IMG/VR virus record: IMGVR_UViG_3300021178_000015
Location: 1-51,496 of that record
From: a virus
Length of the DNA: 51,496 nt
Strand: one strand, 5' to 3'
Below are positions 36,753-44,597 of the stretch, in pieces. A program made the translations under genes and the position numbers. Within the stretch, counting starts at the first letter, position 1. Every line of letters starts with the position of its first letter. The notes under the pieces were generated by a model. It was given only the letters and a program-made list of their open reading frames with translations, was not told the origin of the DNA and ran no database searches.

Positions 36753-38426
36753 TCACCTTTGATGTAAAACCCCATGCACGTCGTAAACTCCGCCGACAAG
36801 ATATCGACCGTTCTGCGCCCGCTTCAGATAAACCGAATGCGGCGCCGGCAAATCCTCGTACGGCCAGATCGCAGTCGCATACATCGTTGTCAGTAGCCAG
36901 CCGCCTGAGCTGTTCTTGACCGGTGGCGAGACGATTTGCTGCCATGGGTTCTTTTCGATCAGAGCTTTGACGTTGACGGCTTCAGCTCCGCCGCCGCGCG
37001 TCTTCAGGTCTTTGCCTGGGGCCTGCGATATCGTGTTGTCGAAACCGCAGAACGGGCACAGCGGATGCAGGAACGCGGCGTAGACTTCTTCGCATGCGGC
37101 ACACTGCTTGACTTCGGTTTGCTGCTGTCCGCAATGAGGGCAGCGCATACCGTGGAAGTGCGGGTCAAAACGTTCCGTACACATTTTGCACTTGGGCGCG
37201 CTCTTGTGGATTTCGCCGCAACCCGGGCACGTCTTGCCGTGTTCCCAGGTCTCCCACTCTCTGCCGCAACCGATGTATAGCTTGCCGCCCTTGGTGACTT
37301 CTTCGCACGTCAACGCGCGGCCGGGCGAGGCCATCACAGCGTCAAGCGTGCCGTGTCGGTCGAGATTGCCGCCAAAGTCCGATAGCAAACAATTGGCAGC
37401 GTACGGCGTGATCCGCGCTCCGCGGCCTAAACCTTGAGCATAATAGACGGCTGATTTGGTGGCGCGACAGAAAGCCATATAATCGATATGCAGCATGTCA
37501 AAGCCGGTGTTGAACATGTTGCACGAAACTAGCAGCGGTATTGCTCGCGCCTTGAAGGCAATCACTGCCTTGTCGCGCTTGCCGGGTGGCGACTGCGAAT
37601 GAACGCCAACGGCGCAGCCTGGGTGAATTTTGTTAAGCTGCCATTCCAGCTTATCGACGTGTTCGACGTTGCAGCAGAACGCGAGTGCGCAACGCCGGTT
37701 AAATTTCGTCATTACCTCGATTATCGTCTTGGCGTGCGAAGGCGCCAGCTTGATCGCCCTGGGCGCCATTTCGTCAAGGTCAAAATCGCCCTTCACAGTG
37801 GCGAGGCCGGCAACGTCGATTACTTCATCTTCGCCGGCATCAACGGGAACGATGGGCTTCACGTAGCCGTCCCGCAACGCGTCCAAGAAGGTATAGCGGA
37901 ATACGATCGGGCCGAAGGTCTTTGCCAGATCGCCAGTGCCATCGGCGCGGAAAGGCGTGCCAGTGAGCCCGTGGATTTTGGTATGCGAGAGCTTTTCGAA
38001 CAGCCGGCGATATTGCGACGACTTGGCTGGCGGCACCATGTGAACTTCGTCAACCAAGATTGCGACAACATCGCGAAACAGATTAACACGGTTGATGATG
38101 GTTCCGATGGTGCCCACGGTCACGCGAGCAAAGGCATTCGTACTTATCGATGACGAACAGATACCCGGGCTTATGCCGTGGTTCTTTGCCGCGGTGGCGT
38201 TGTGGCCTACCAGTTCTTTGTTGTGGGCAACGATCAGAACGCGGCCGAATTGGCTGTAATGCAGTGCCAGCATGCCCAACATATCGGACTTGCCGCCGGC
38301 TACTGTAATTTCGGCCACCGAGAAGCGTTCCTCGTACGCGATCAGGGCGGAGACGCCAGCCGTTTGGTGCGGCCGGGGAACCCACGGTACGGGCGTTAGT
38401 GCTGTTGTGTTGTTCCAGAAATTCAT
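36753..38426 (-). CDS. SF2 DEAD/DEAH-box helicase with zinc fingers
   Basis: 557 aa; the ATG (MNFWNN) right after the upstream stop is preferred to an overlapping ATG at 38480. Motif I is a variant (TVAGGKSDM, ~residues 40-48), motif II is DEVH, motif III GLTGTPFR, motif VI QGLGRGARI. After the helicase core come four CxxC zinc pairs (CPGC, CKMC, CPHC, CPFC). UvsW- or RecG-like roles in recombination-dependent replication are likely. An NPWQQ stretch lies in the C-terminal part. Confidence 0.85.
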   Translation of the reverse strand: MNFWNNTTALTPVPWVPRPHQTAGVSALIAYEERFSVAEITVAGGKSDMLGMLALHYSQFGRVLIVAHNKELVGHNATAAKNHGISPGICSSSISTNAFARVTVGTIGTIINRVNLFRDVVAILVDEVHMVPPAKSSQYRRLFEKLSHTKIHGLTGTPFRADGTGDLAKTFGPIVFRYTFLDALRDGYVKPIVPVDAGEDEVIDVAGLATVKGDFDLDEMAPRAIKLAPSHAKTIIEVMTKFNRRCALAFCCNVEHVDKLEWQLNKIHPGCAVGVHSQSPPGKRDKAVIAFKARAIPLLVSCNMFNTGFDMLHIDYMAFCRATKSAVYYAQGLGRGARITPYAANCLLSDFGGNLDRHGTLDAVMASPGRALTCEEVTKGGKLYIGCGREWETWEHGKTCPGCGEIHKSAPKCKMCTERFDPHFHGMRCPHCGQQQTEVKQCAACEEVYAAFLHPLCPFCGFDNTISQAPGKDLKTRGGGAEAVNVKALIEKNPWQQIVSPPVKNSSGGWLLTTMYATAIWPYEDLPAPHSVYLKRAQNGRYLVGGVYDVHGVLHQR

Positions 38427-38431
38427 AGAAG

Positions 38432-38701
38432 CTAGGTTCCGTGACGGCCGCAACTGATGATCTGAGTGCAATATGGACACGGGGCGGGCGGCTCGATTAC
38501 GTTGCCGGCGCTATCAAGCTCCACAGTTTCGAGCTGTCCGTTCCTATAACGCAGCATTGTCGGCTTGTTCGGTTCACGACCGCCCATCAAGGTTTCGCGG
38601 AAAGATTTCTCAAGCGCAGCCTCAAAGTAGGCGCGCGTTTGCGGGCTGATTTCTTCGTCGCCGCACTCGATTATTTTATGTTCGATGGTGTACTCGGTCA
38701 C
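38432..38701 (-). CDS. Small protein, unknown
   Basis: 89 aa (TEYTIEHKIIECGDEEISPQ, YFEAALEKSFRETLMGG). It ends with a CPYC and a further Cys (IISCGRHGT), a possible zinc site. The stop is five bases before the helicase ATG. Overlaps the upstream gene (ATGA). Function unknown. Confidence 0.65.
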   Translation of the reverse strand: MTEYTIEHKIIECGDEEISPQTRAYFEAALEKSFRETLMGGREPNKPTMLRYRNGQLETVELDSAGNVIEPPAPCPYCTQIISCGRHGT

Positions 38702-38988
38702 GGCTTGCGCCCCGTCATGTACTGCAAATCGCGGTCCACGTACTCACGTAACTTCGCGACAGTCGCATTGAACACGTCCTCTTTGCCGACGTGCCTGCCG
38801 ACGACAAGCAAAGCAATGACGCCAGCCAAGCCGTTGAGGTACTCCGCGTGTACGGACTTGCCCACGGCATGATCGCGGATAATGACAGGCGTGAAAGTCT
38901 GCAAGTGATCCCGCATCGTATCGCGGATAGTCACGGAAGCTGCGGTTTCGAGCCGCAGGCCCGGCTTGCCGTCTTTGTCGGTTATCAT
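38698..38988 (-). CDS. Small helical protein, unknown
   Basis: 96 aa (ETAASVTIRDTMRDHLQTFT, GLAGVIALLVVGRHVGKED, LREYVDRDLQYMTGRKP). Helical with one moderately hydrophobic stretch, probably soluble. ATGA overlaps at both ends place it in a tight chain of small genes reading into the helicase. Confidence 0.65.
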   Translation of the reverse strand: MITDKDGKPGLRLETAASVTIRDTMRDHLQTFTPVIIRDHAVGKSVHAEYLNGLAGVIALLVVGRHVGKEDVFNATVAKLREYVDRDLQYMTGRKP

Positions 38989-39170
38989 GATTTCATCGCC
39001 TTTGTGATGGCATCCCGCAATGTTTCACCGTGCCACTTTTCGCCCGGAATGGGGTAGTCGTCCCATGTCAACGTAACTTCGTATCCATCGACCACATACA
39101 GAATTTCAACTTTTTGGTGCAGGGTGTGTTTGGCTTCCAGCCAATCAATCATGCGGGCGTCGGTTATCAT
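38985..39170 (-). CDS. Small protein, unknown
   Basis: 61 aa (ITDARMIDWLEAKHTLHQKV, YVVDGYEVTLTWDDYPIPGE, TLRDAITKAMKS). Helix-sheet-helix layout common to tiny phage orphans. Coupled by overlap with the genes on both sides. Confidence 0.65.
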   Translation of the reverse strand: MITDARMIDWLEAKHTLHQKVEILYVVDGYEVTLTWDDYPIPGEKWHGETLRDAITKAMKS

Positions 39171-39268
39171 TGCAACATCCCCGTTGGCAGCTCAACCCAC
39201 GCTGCGAGCCAAATCACGGCGATAAATAGCACGCCGCACAGTTCGAAGGCAATTTGAGTTTTGGTCAT
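39167..39268 (-). CDS. Tiny membrane protein
   Basis: 33 aa with one span (LCGVLFIAVIWLAAWVELP). Its stop overlaps the next ATG and its start overlaps the gene before, so coupling supports it despite its size. Function unknown. Confidence 0.6.
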   Translation of the reverse strand: MTKTQIAFELCGVLFIAVIWLAAWVELPTGMLQ

Positions 39269-39474
39269 GATCGTACCCGAACCTCAAAACGTTCCTTGTA
39301 GTTCCAGTTGCGCGTCATAGCCTGGGCTCGTGCAACAGCTTCCGGCTGCGTGTGGTTACCGAAGCATTCCCCCGTGCGGGTGTTGACAACCTCGTACCGA
39401 ATTTCACGGGACATGTCACCGATGATGCGGACCGGCGCGTGGCGGGCGATGCGGTCGTGCTGCTTCTTGTTCAT
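39265..39474 (-). CDS. Small basic protein, unknown
   Basis: 69 aa, basic (NKKQHDRIARHAPVRIIGDM, IRYEVVNTRTGECFGNHTQP, ARAQAMTRNWNYKERFEVRV). The strand-turn-strand then helix pattern is seen in small phage proteins. Follows the hairpin-led gene by three bases. Confidence 0.65.
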   Translation of the reverse strand: MNKKQHDRIARHAPVRIIGDMSREIRYEVVNTRTGECFGNHTQPEAVARAQAMTRNWNYKERFEVRVRS

Positions 39475-39477
39475 GGC

Positions 39478-39693
39478 TCAGTACCAACGTTCGTTGGCGC
39501 CGACGCCGGCAAACTGGACGGAAGCGAAGCCCGTGAGCGCGGTGCGGGCTTCGGCATAGCCGGAGCGCATTTGCAGGCCCAGGTAATACGAATAGGGCTT
39601 GGTGGCGCGGCCATTGGCCTTAAGCCAAGTGAAGTCTTCCTTGGCGCGGGCGTGGGCTTCGGTCATGATCTTGGAAAGAAGGGGTTTAAACAT
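39478..39693 (-). CDS. Small early-type protein with hairpin ribosome site
   Basis: 71 aa (FKPLLSKIMTEAHARAKEDF, KPYSYYLGLQMRSGYAEA). First gene of the leftward unit that leads to the helicase. Its first codons lie on a GTTTAAAC octamer and its leader carries the CGCT-GGAG-AGCG hairpin. Function unknown. Confidence 0.7.
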   Translation of the reverse strand: MFKPLLSKIMTEAHARAKEDFTWLKANGRATKPYSYYLGLQMRSGYAEARTALTGFASVQFAGVGANERWY

Positions 39694-39696
39694 CTT

Positions 39697-39708
39697 CGCT
39701 CTCCAGCG
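39697..39708 (-). promoter_or_regulatory. Ribosome-site hairpin CGCT-GGAG-AGCG
   Basis: Same 12-base hairpin as at 31058, three bases before the ATG. Confidence 0.75.
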
Positions 39709-39724
39709 GGTTTGTGTGTACGTA

Positions 39725-39753
39725 TCTGTACAGAAGTCCGCAAAAGCCGTCAA
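39725..39753 (-). promoter_or_regulatory. Sigma-70-like promoter
   Basis: Minus strand TTGACG, 17-base spacer, TACAGA; upstream AAAATAGTGC is shared with the promoter at 31084. Confidence 0.7.
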
Positions 39754-39778
39754 GCACTATTTTCAACTTTTTTGAAAA

Positions 39779-40087
39779 TTAATGCAGGGCGTCCCAGAAA
39801 CCGACGATTAAGCCTTCGTCGTCTTGCAAGAAACCGCCGCGCTCCAGCCGAACCCATTCATTCCAGCCTGGGTATGACGTGTACATGCGACGCCACGGGC
39901 TATCTGTACTCTCGATTATGGCCAGATTTGGCGTGTCAAGAGGCTCGGTTTGCTGGCAAATGTCCACGCAGGCCAGATAAGCGCCCCGACCGGGCGGTCG
40001 GCTATGGATGGCGCGTATTTCGTTAGCGTAGGCCGGGGGCGCCAGTGGGCTGCCGGCGACGAATGAGAAAGGCCAATAGCGTGTCAC
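39779..40087 (-). CDS. Small protein, unknown
   Basis: 102 aa from a GTG that overlaps the preceding TGA and follows GGAGG. Text: TRYWPFSFVAGSPLAPPAYA, YLACVDICQQTEPLDTPNLA, DDEGLIVGFWDALH. Trp/Tyr-rich mixed fold; no family recognised. End of an operon that starts at the primase. Confidence 0.6.
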   Translation of the reverse strand: MTRYWPFSFVAGSPLAPPAYANEIRAIHSRPPGRGAYLACVDICQQTEPLDTPNLAIIESTDSPWRRMYTSYPGWNEWVRLERGGFLQDDEGLIVGFWDALH

Positions 40088-40422
40088 GGGACTACCTCCA
40101 ATCCTAGTTGGTGCGCCGTCTCCCAAACTTGCTTCACAAGTTCGTGTACGGATGCAATATAGGGCGTGTTCGGCTGGGGCATGCCGACGTCCTGAAATTC
40201 GAGCGTGCTGCCGTCCGTGAATTTGCACTCCCCGCGCGGAATGATTTGGCCCCGGGGGACGTTCACGAGCCGTTGCAGCGCCGGATGCTTGCTGTGGACT
40301 AGTATGCCAGTGAGCTGCACGGCGATGGCGAAATCACGTTGCAGGGCCGCCACCTTGTCTTCAGTGGTCGGCTGCGCCGGTACGGGCGGTTCCCAAGGAT
40401 AGCGTTGGATTTCAGTGCTCAC
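40084..40422 (-). CDS. Protein with YPWE N-terminus, unknown
   Basis: 112 aa. It opens MSTEIQRYPWEPPVPAQP, the motif in clearest form, then a helical part (KVAALQRDFAIAVQLTGILV) and a strand-rich end (PRGECKFTDGSTLEFQDVG). Overlaps the gene before it by 11 bases and the next by 4. No known domain. Confidence 0.7.
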   Translation of the reverse strand: MSTEIQRYPWEPPVPAQPTTEDKVAALQRDFAIAVQLTGILVHSKHPALQRLVNVPRGQIIPRGECKFTDGSTLEFQDVGMPQPNTPYIASVHELVKQVWETAHQLGLEVVP

Positions 40423-40612
40423 GGTCCGCTCTCTGCTTTTCTTGGCATGATTTCTCCCACTGCTGGCAGCTATCGCTTCCGTACTTGACCGTGCCGAGTT
40501 TCAAACACGGCGCTTTCTTCTTTCCAGTTTCGTCGGCGGTTCCAGCGTCGCCGTACCACATGTTGCAGCGTGAGCACGCACGGAGCGGAAGCGGGTTAAT
40601 CAGCATTCCCAT
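40412..40612 (-). CDS. Small Cys-rich protein
   Basis: 66 aa with AAAGG upstream. CSRC (residues 13-16), then CLKLG and DSCQQWEKSC make a likely four-Cys zinc site. Its ATG lies in the last codons of the previous gene, exactly over that gene's PWE codons. Function unknown. Confidence 0.65.
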   Translation of the reverse strand: MGMLINPLPLRACSRCNMWYGDAGTADETGKKKAPCLKLGTVKYGSDSCQQWEKSCQEKQRADREH

Positions 40613-40836
40613 GGTAACGCCTTTCGTAAGTACGTTGCGTCTTCAGGATAGACTATTGCGCCTAAGTCTTCGTTATAGGCGTCTGTCCAAACCACGGCAA
40701 TTGTTCCGGCTTCAATGATGGTGACGGTTCCGCGACTGGCGCCGGAACAGACGACATCACCCACGGCATACTTTGAAGACTGCGGTGCGTCGCTCCAAGG
40801 ATACACTGCTTTCCGTCCATTGTCGTCTTGCCGCAT
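40600..40836 (-). CDS. Small beta protein with two PW motifs
   Basis: 78 aa. The ATG (MRQDDNG) has CGGGG seven bases before it. VYPWSDAP near the start is followed by a KOW/SH3-like domain (KYAVGDVVCSGASRGTVTII, GTIAVVWTDAYNED). The protein ends ALPWEC. Fully overlapped at the 5' end by another frame (40662-40871) that also opens with LPWE. Possibly an adaptor for whatever reads this motif. Confidence 0.65.
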   Translation of the reverse strand: MRQDDNGRKAVYPWSDAPQSSKYAVGDVVCSGASRGTVTIIEAGTIAVVWTDAYNEDLGAIVYPEDATYLRKALPWEC

Positions 40837-40871
40837 TTGCAAACCCCGTTCCATTCCTCCCAGGGGAGCAT
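40662..40871 (-). CDS. Overlapping frame with LPWEEW start
   Basis: 69 aa. The ATG lies just after the previous stop with GGGGG upstream: MLPWEEWNGVCKCGKTTMDG, then a Ser/Pro-rich end. The first ~12 codons are outside the 40836 gene, the rest share its DNA in another frame. Either a true overlapping gene, or the two frames are joined by a frameshift (natural or sequencing error) into one protein with CKCG and KOW parts. Confidence 0.35.
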   Translation of the reverse strand: MLPWEEWNGVCKCGKTTMDGKQCILGATHRSLQSMPWVMSSVPAPVAEPSPSLKPEQLPWFGQTPITKT

Positions 40872-40872
40872 A

Positions 40873-41070
40873 TCAGCCCCCGAACAACACGGGTTCGGCT
40901 TTGTTGAGCAGTGCACACACCGCGGCAGGGTCTATCCCTTCGGAAACAATGCATACGCGAAAACCCATGCTTGCACCAAAATCGCTCTGTACGGGACGGT
41001 GAAAAATCGCGTCGCCCCGCACGTAGTAGAACGGTGACGTGTCGATCTCGATAACCTTCAATGCTGCCAT
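40873..41070 (-). CDS. Small protein with covariant hairpin ribosome site
   Basis: 65 aa (AALKVIEIDTSPFYYVRGDA, IFHRPVQSDFGASMGFRVCI). The ATG is inside the last codons of the prim-pol gene (over its YPWQ codons). The leader hairpin AGCT-GGAG-AGCT sits in the same place as in the early genes. Strand-rich small fold, function unknown. Confidence 0.7.
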   Translation of the reverse strand: MAALKVIEIDTSPFYYVRGDAIFHRPVQSDFGASMGFRVCIVSEGIDPAAVCALLNKAEPVLFGG

Positions 41071-43121
41071 GGGTAGCTCTCCAGCTTCGTTGTGGGTATC
41101 TGCACAGTCCAGTTGACCGTAAGAGGCTGCTGTACGGACCCGGCGGGCGAGTACACAGCGTAGAAAGGACATCCGCGCATTGTACGGAAGTGTCCGGAAT
41201 TTAGCAAGCTCTGCATGCCCTCTTTTTCAAATAATTTTAGGGCAGCATCCTTGCTGATAACAAACGCAGGCACAGAGCCGTGTACGGACGCGCCTAGCTC
41301 GGCGGCAACGCTATCGAACGGAACCATGTTGCCGGCGCGGAGTGCATCCATTCCGCCGTTAGTGACGCCGGGCAGCATTGCGCCGAGCCGTATCATTGCG
41401 CTCTGTTCGCGCTGCTGCGGTGTCGTGATGACTTCGCGTTTAAACACATTCACAGTTGTTGCGCGCCCCTTGCTGTCGTTGCCGTAGTGCTCCGAAATAA
41501 TTCTGCCGGTGTAGCTCTTTGCCTTTGGCGCACCGCGCGCTTTGCCGCAGTCGATCGACACGATATCTTGCCGGCCGGCGGTGACGCGATACATGAAACC
41601 GCTATTGCCAGCCTTGGCGCCGTTGCCCTTCTGCCAAGCATCCTCATTGCCGAGCGGCAAGTGGTCCGTGACAATCATCGCGGCGCCCGTACGAAAGGCG
41701 ACATTCTTCAAAATGAACATCGCCTTCAGGACGCTTTCGGTATCGTTGTCGGCAAAGCAGAGCCCTGACGACGCCCAGGTATCCAGCACGAGCAAATCGA
41801 CACGCATGCCCATTGCGGCCATCGCAGCGACTTGGCCCAAGCAGTCTTGCTCGAAGGAGCCGGGATTGACGCGCGGTATCAGATGGAAGCGCGAAGCCAG
41901 TTCGTTGCCGTTCGGCTCTTGCCGGATAAGATGCCTTACGCGTCGTTCTGTGCCGTAGTCATCTTCAGCGGCAACCCATAATACGTGACCGTCACTCCGT
42001 TCAACATCAGCCTCAAGCCATCCGCGTCCATTAAGCAAAGCAACTGCCAAGTCCGAAACGACACTAGATTTTCCAGCTCCAGAATGTCCCGTAAAAAAGT
42101 GTACCTCTCCGCAGAGAATACGCTGATACAGAAGCCACGGTAACTCATTTGTGCTATCCTCCAGTTTCAGTTCAAAGCCCGTACGAGCCTGCAACGTCGG
42201 TGCCGTCTGTCCGTCATGCAGGCCTTGCAGAAACGTACGGCGCGACATGATGGCTTGCATTATCAGGTTGCCGCGCAACACCGGCAACTGGTCATGGCGC
42301 ATGATCTCTTCGCCCAGAACACGCCCGCCGTGGCCTTCGGATAGCGAGTGGCCCGCGCTGGTTATCGCGGTTTCGATTTCTTCTCGTGTGCATAAGCCGT
42401 TCTGTTCGGCGAACTTCAGCACCCCGACAAGCGAAAAGATTGTGGAGCCGCGGCCTTCCGTACGGCCCATCAAGTCCTGTTTGAGCAGTCCTAAATAGCG
42501 CTTAGTGGCGTCGCGGCCGGCTTGCCATTCGTCTTGCGTTCTAGGTTTGGCTTCGTGCAGTTCGTCAACACTGGCGGTTTCGTGCTCAGCACTAAAACGT
42601 AAAGACGTTTCAGCTCGTGCAGGTACTTCAGACAGTATTTGCTGGAGTTGCGCCGTCGTGATTTGCGGCCAATCTGCATCCCAATTCTCCCATTCGTACG
42701 GTTGTCCGGTGTCTTTGTGCGGGCCGAAGGCGACGAATTGGCCGCCCATCAATTGAAGCTTGTCTCCGTCCGGAAACGTGAAGGTGCGGCCTTGTACGGG
42801 CGCGTCTCTTAGAAAGAACGGTATCAGGAAGCGCGGTTTCCGTCCCCATCGCACGGGCACAGCCGGGCCAAGCACGCTACGGAACGCCTGTAAGAGACGC
42901 CCAGACATTTCGGGGTTTGATACGTCACAGTCGAATGCTGTAAGACCGCCGTCTCCGCATCGGAGCCCGACGCTGCCGGCGCCTGGGTGGGGTATTGGTG
43001 ATGTCCAAACATTCCAGCCGTCTCCGATCGGGGCCTTAGAGCCCCTTGCGATAGCTAGCGGAAAAAGCCCCCTTGCGCGGGCTTGCTCCCAAAATTCTTG
43101 GATGGTAGAAGGTAACGGCAA
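41058..43121 (-). CDS. Primase-polymerase / RepA-like helicase
   Basis: 687 aa from a TTG start. Residues ~10-160 form an archaeo-eukaryotic prim-pol domain (GLFPLAIARGSKAPIGDGW, TAFDCDV with the catalytic DxD, LMGGQFVAFGPH). Residues ~320-560 are a RecA-fold helicase: GHSGAGKSS Walker A (~345), VLWVAAEDD, DLLVLDTW Walker B. It likely makes primers and unwinds DNA ahead of the polymerase. The protein ends YPWQH. Its ribosome site lies in a hairpin loop. Confidence 0.85.
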   Translation of the reverse strand: MPLPSTIQEFWEQARARGLFPLAIARGSKAPIGDGWNVWTSPIPHPGAGSVGLRCGDGGLTAFDCDVSNPEMSGRLLQAFRSVLGPAVPVRWGRKPRFLIPFFLRDAPVQGRTFTFPDGDKLQLMGGQFVAFGPHKDTGQPYEWENWDADWPQITTAQLQQILSEVPARAETSLRFSAEHETASVDELHEAKPRTQDEWQAGRDATKRYLGLLKQDLMGRTEGRGSTIFSLVGVLKFAEQNGLCTREEIETAITSAGHSLSEGHGGRVLGEEIMRHDQLPVLRGNLIMQAIMSRRTFLQGLHDGQTAPTLQARTGFELKLEDSTNELPWLLYQRILCGEVHFFTGHSGAGKSSVVSDLAVALLNGRGWLEADVERSDGHVLWVAAEDDYGTERRVRHLIRQEPNGNELASRFHLIPRVNPGSFEQDCLGQVAAMAAMGMRVDLLVLDTWASSGLCFADNDTESVLKAMFILKNVAFRTGAAMIVTDHLPLGNEDAWQKGNGAKAGNSGFMYRVTAGRQDIVSIDCGKARGAPKAKSYTGRIISEHYGNDSKGRATTVNVFKREVITTPQQREQSAMIRLGAMLPGVTNGGMDALRAGNMVPFDSVAAELGASVHGSVPAFVISKDAALKLFEKEGMQSLLNSGHFRTMRGCPFYAVYSPAGSVQQPLTVNWTVQIPTTKLESYPWQH
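41075..41086 (-). promoter_or_regulatory. Covarying ribosome-site hairpin AGCT-GGAG-AGCT
   Basis: Same size and loop as the CGCT-GGAG-AGCG sites, but the outer base pair changes from C-G to A-T on both sides. This is evidence that pairing is selected. Confidence 0.7.
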
Positions 43122-43122
43122 T

Positions 43123-43137
43123 CACGCCCCCAGCGTG
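43123..43137 (-). promoter_or_regulatory. Ribosome-site hairpin CACGC-TGGGG-GCGTG
   Basis: A 5-bp stem with the Shine-Dalgarno GGGG in the loop, immediately before the TTG of the prim-pol gene. A different sequence with the same architecture as the GGAG hairpins. Confidence 0.6.
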
Positions 43138-43165
43138 GTTGGCGAGCCTTTCAGGGCCCCGGGTG

Positions 43166-43203
43166 AAGCCTCCGACGTTAGCCGCGTCGGGGGCTTTGCT
43201 TTA
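43166..43203 (+). terminator. Hairpin facing plus-strand transcription
   Basis: AAGCCTCCGACG pairs with CGTCGGGGGCTT (one G-U pair) around 7 bases, then TGCTTTACG. No plus-strand gene ends here, so it may block antisense transcription. Confidence 0.5.
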
Positions 43204-43767
43204 CGACGATTGCCACGGATAAGTCAAATTGCTACCCGTGGTATTTTGTACCGTTTCGCAGCCTATGGCGCGCATGGCCGCCGGCAGCTCGTATTGCGCG
43301 AGCCGGGCTTTCAAGACTTGGACTTCGCTGAACAGTTCGCTGTTGCGTGAGTACAGCCCGGCTAGTTCCTCCTTCATGGTGCTGTTAGCCATACGCAGCT
43401 TATCAGGCTCGCCGACACCCGTACACGCGAAACCTGCCACCACGCAACGCACGGTGCTGTCCCACGCAATAAAACCTTTTTCGAAAGCCGGCAACAAGCC
43501 CCGATGCAGGTCGCATGTACGGTTGCTGAAACGCGAATTGGCGTCTACTTGACCGACTTTTTCGAACACGGAGTATTTCTCTCCGCATATCGCGCACGGC
43601 CGTTGCCACTCTTTCATGTGCCGGTATTGCTTGCCGTTCAATTGAACGCTGTCGTGTTGGGCGGTTTCCACCCATCCTTCACGGTTGTGCCGGCTGGGTA
43701 CGTCAATGGGCAGCTCGCCGGGTTTCGCAAAGCCGCCGCGCATGCGTTCGCCTCTCGTAAAGCTCAT
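43201..43767 (-). CDS. Zinc-motif protein ending in YPWQ
   Basis: 188 aa. The middle carries CAICGEKYSVF and TCDLHRG, a probable CxxC...CxxH zinc site. Then a coiled-coil-like stretch (KEELAGLYSRNSELFSEVQVLKA region). It ends LTYPWQSS, the shared motif at the extreme C-terminus. It lies just upstream of prim-pol, so a replication adaptor is plausible but unproven. Confidence 0.65.
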   Translation of the reverse strand: MSFTRGERMRGGFAKPGELPIDVPSRHNREGWVETAQHDSVQLNGKQYRHMKEWQRPCAICGEKYSVFEKVGQVDANSRFSNRTCDLHRGLLPAFEKGFIAWDSTVRCVVAGFACTGVGEPDKLRMANSTMKEELAGLYSRNSELFSEVQVLKARLAQYELPAAMRAIGCETVQNTTGSNLTYPWQSS

Positions 43768-44043
43768 TCAACAAATCTCCACTGTTTCGACTTCTTCGCA
43801 TTGGTGACCCGGCCAGCATCTTACAGAATACACAGTGCCGTCGATCAAAAAATTGCAGCATGATCGGCTAGGGCTTTCGTCTGTAGAACTGCACAGTTCT
43901 GTTCCGGCATCGGTGTCCGTACGGGTCCAAAACTTGCCGTGTGCGTAGAACGGAGCACCAATCGACAAATCGAGGAACGGCACCTTGACGCCGGTTTTGG
44001 TTAGTGTGATTGCGCGGCGTACGAGCCTAAATTCTGTGGCCAT
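43768..44043 (-). CDS. Small Cys-rich protein, unknown
   Basis: 91 aa. Beta-rich (EFRLVRRAITLTKTGVKVPF) with six Cys in the second half (ELCSS, SCCNF, VRCWPGHQC). The stop is directly followed by the next ATG. Possible zinc site or disulfides. No family recognised. Confidence 0.6.
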   Translation of the reverse strand: MATEFRLVRRAITLTKTGVKVPFLDLSIGAPFYAHGKFWTRTDTDAGTELCSSTDESPSRSCCNFLIDGTVYSVRCWPGHQCEEVETVEIC

Positions 44044-44195
44044 TAAATTGCTCCGTTGACGACAATATACATGACGTACGCGAATGCGCCGAGCGTGGCG
44101 AGCAGCGCTATTTGCACAATCGTACGGGCCGTGCGCTCGCCGAATGCGAACGCTACCAGGCCGACGATAGCGATTAGTCCGATGCCGAAATGCAT
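44043..44195 (-). CDS. Small two-span membrane protein
   Basis: 50 aa behind AGGAGG. Hydrophobic segments GIGLIAIVGLVAFAFG and VQIALLATLGAFAYVMYIVV are split by ERTART. One of several tiny membrane proteins in the early-type regions. Function unknown. Confidence 0.65.
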   Translation of the reverse strand: MHFGIGLIAIVGLVAFAFGERTARTIVQIALLATLGAFAYVMYIVVNGAI

Positions 44196-44208
44196 GTCGT
44201 CAGCCCTC

Positions 44209-44535
44209 CTATATGCTTTGAAGCGGGGTTTTAAGGACGAAGCGAAAATGCGAAGCGTTGAAGCCGTGGCGATCGATAGCTTTTTGGCCCTTGCCGGCGA
44301 TGATGCCGCGCTCGCGGAGTGTTGCCGCATCATAGCGCCATTTCTTGCCGTAGTAGTTTTGCGATGTAGCGGCCTTGGCAAGACAGTCGGCGCCGAAAGC
44401 ACCCGGGAAGCCGGCAAGGCGCACGCCAACCTTTAACGGGCGGCCGCAATGCGAGCAACCGCACTCTTGCTCGTACCCAACGATCTCAACCGGCTCCGCT
44501 GCAAAGAAAACGATGTTGGTAAGGGTCTTGGTCAT
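44209..44535 (-). CDS. Early-type zinc-motif protein, first gene of the leftward block
   Basis: 108 aa. CGCSHCGRPL and GADCLA give a likely zinc knuckle; the rest is basic (QNYYGKKWRYDAATLRERG, KAIDRHGFNASHFRF). It has its own promoter and the CGCT-GGAG-AGCG leader. As the first gene leftward from the divergence point it should be expressed early. A host-takeover role is inferred from position only. Confidence 0.7.
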   Translation of the reverse strand: MTKTLTNIVFFAAEPVEIVGYEQECGCSHCGRPLKVGVRLAGFPGAFGADCLAKAATSQNYYGKKWRYDAATLRERGIIAGKGQKAIDRHGFNASHFRFVLKTPLQSI

Positions 44536-44539
44536 TTGT

Positions 44540-44551
44540 CGCTCTCCAGCG
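44540..44551 (-). promoter_or_regulatory. Ribosome-site hairpin CGCT-GGAG-AGCG
   Basis: Identical to the hairpins at 31058 and 39697; four bases separate it from the ATG. Confidence 0.75.
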
Positions 44552-44569
44552 GTTTGCTTCGATATCCGG

Positions 44570-44597
44570 ACAATAGCACGTTTCAAATGTCTGTCAA
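44570..44597 (-). promoter_or_regulatory. Leftward promoter from the divergence region
   Basis: Minus strand TTGACA, 16-base spacer, TATTGT. Starts the long leftward block of accessory and replication genes. Confidence 0.7.
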
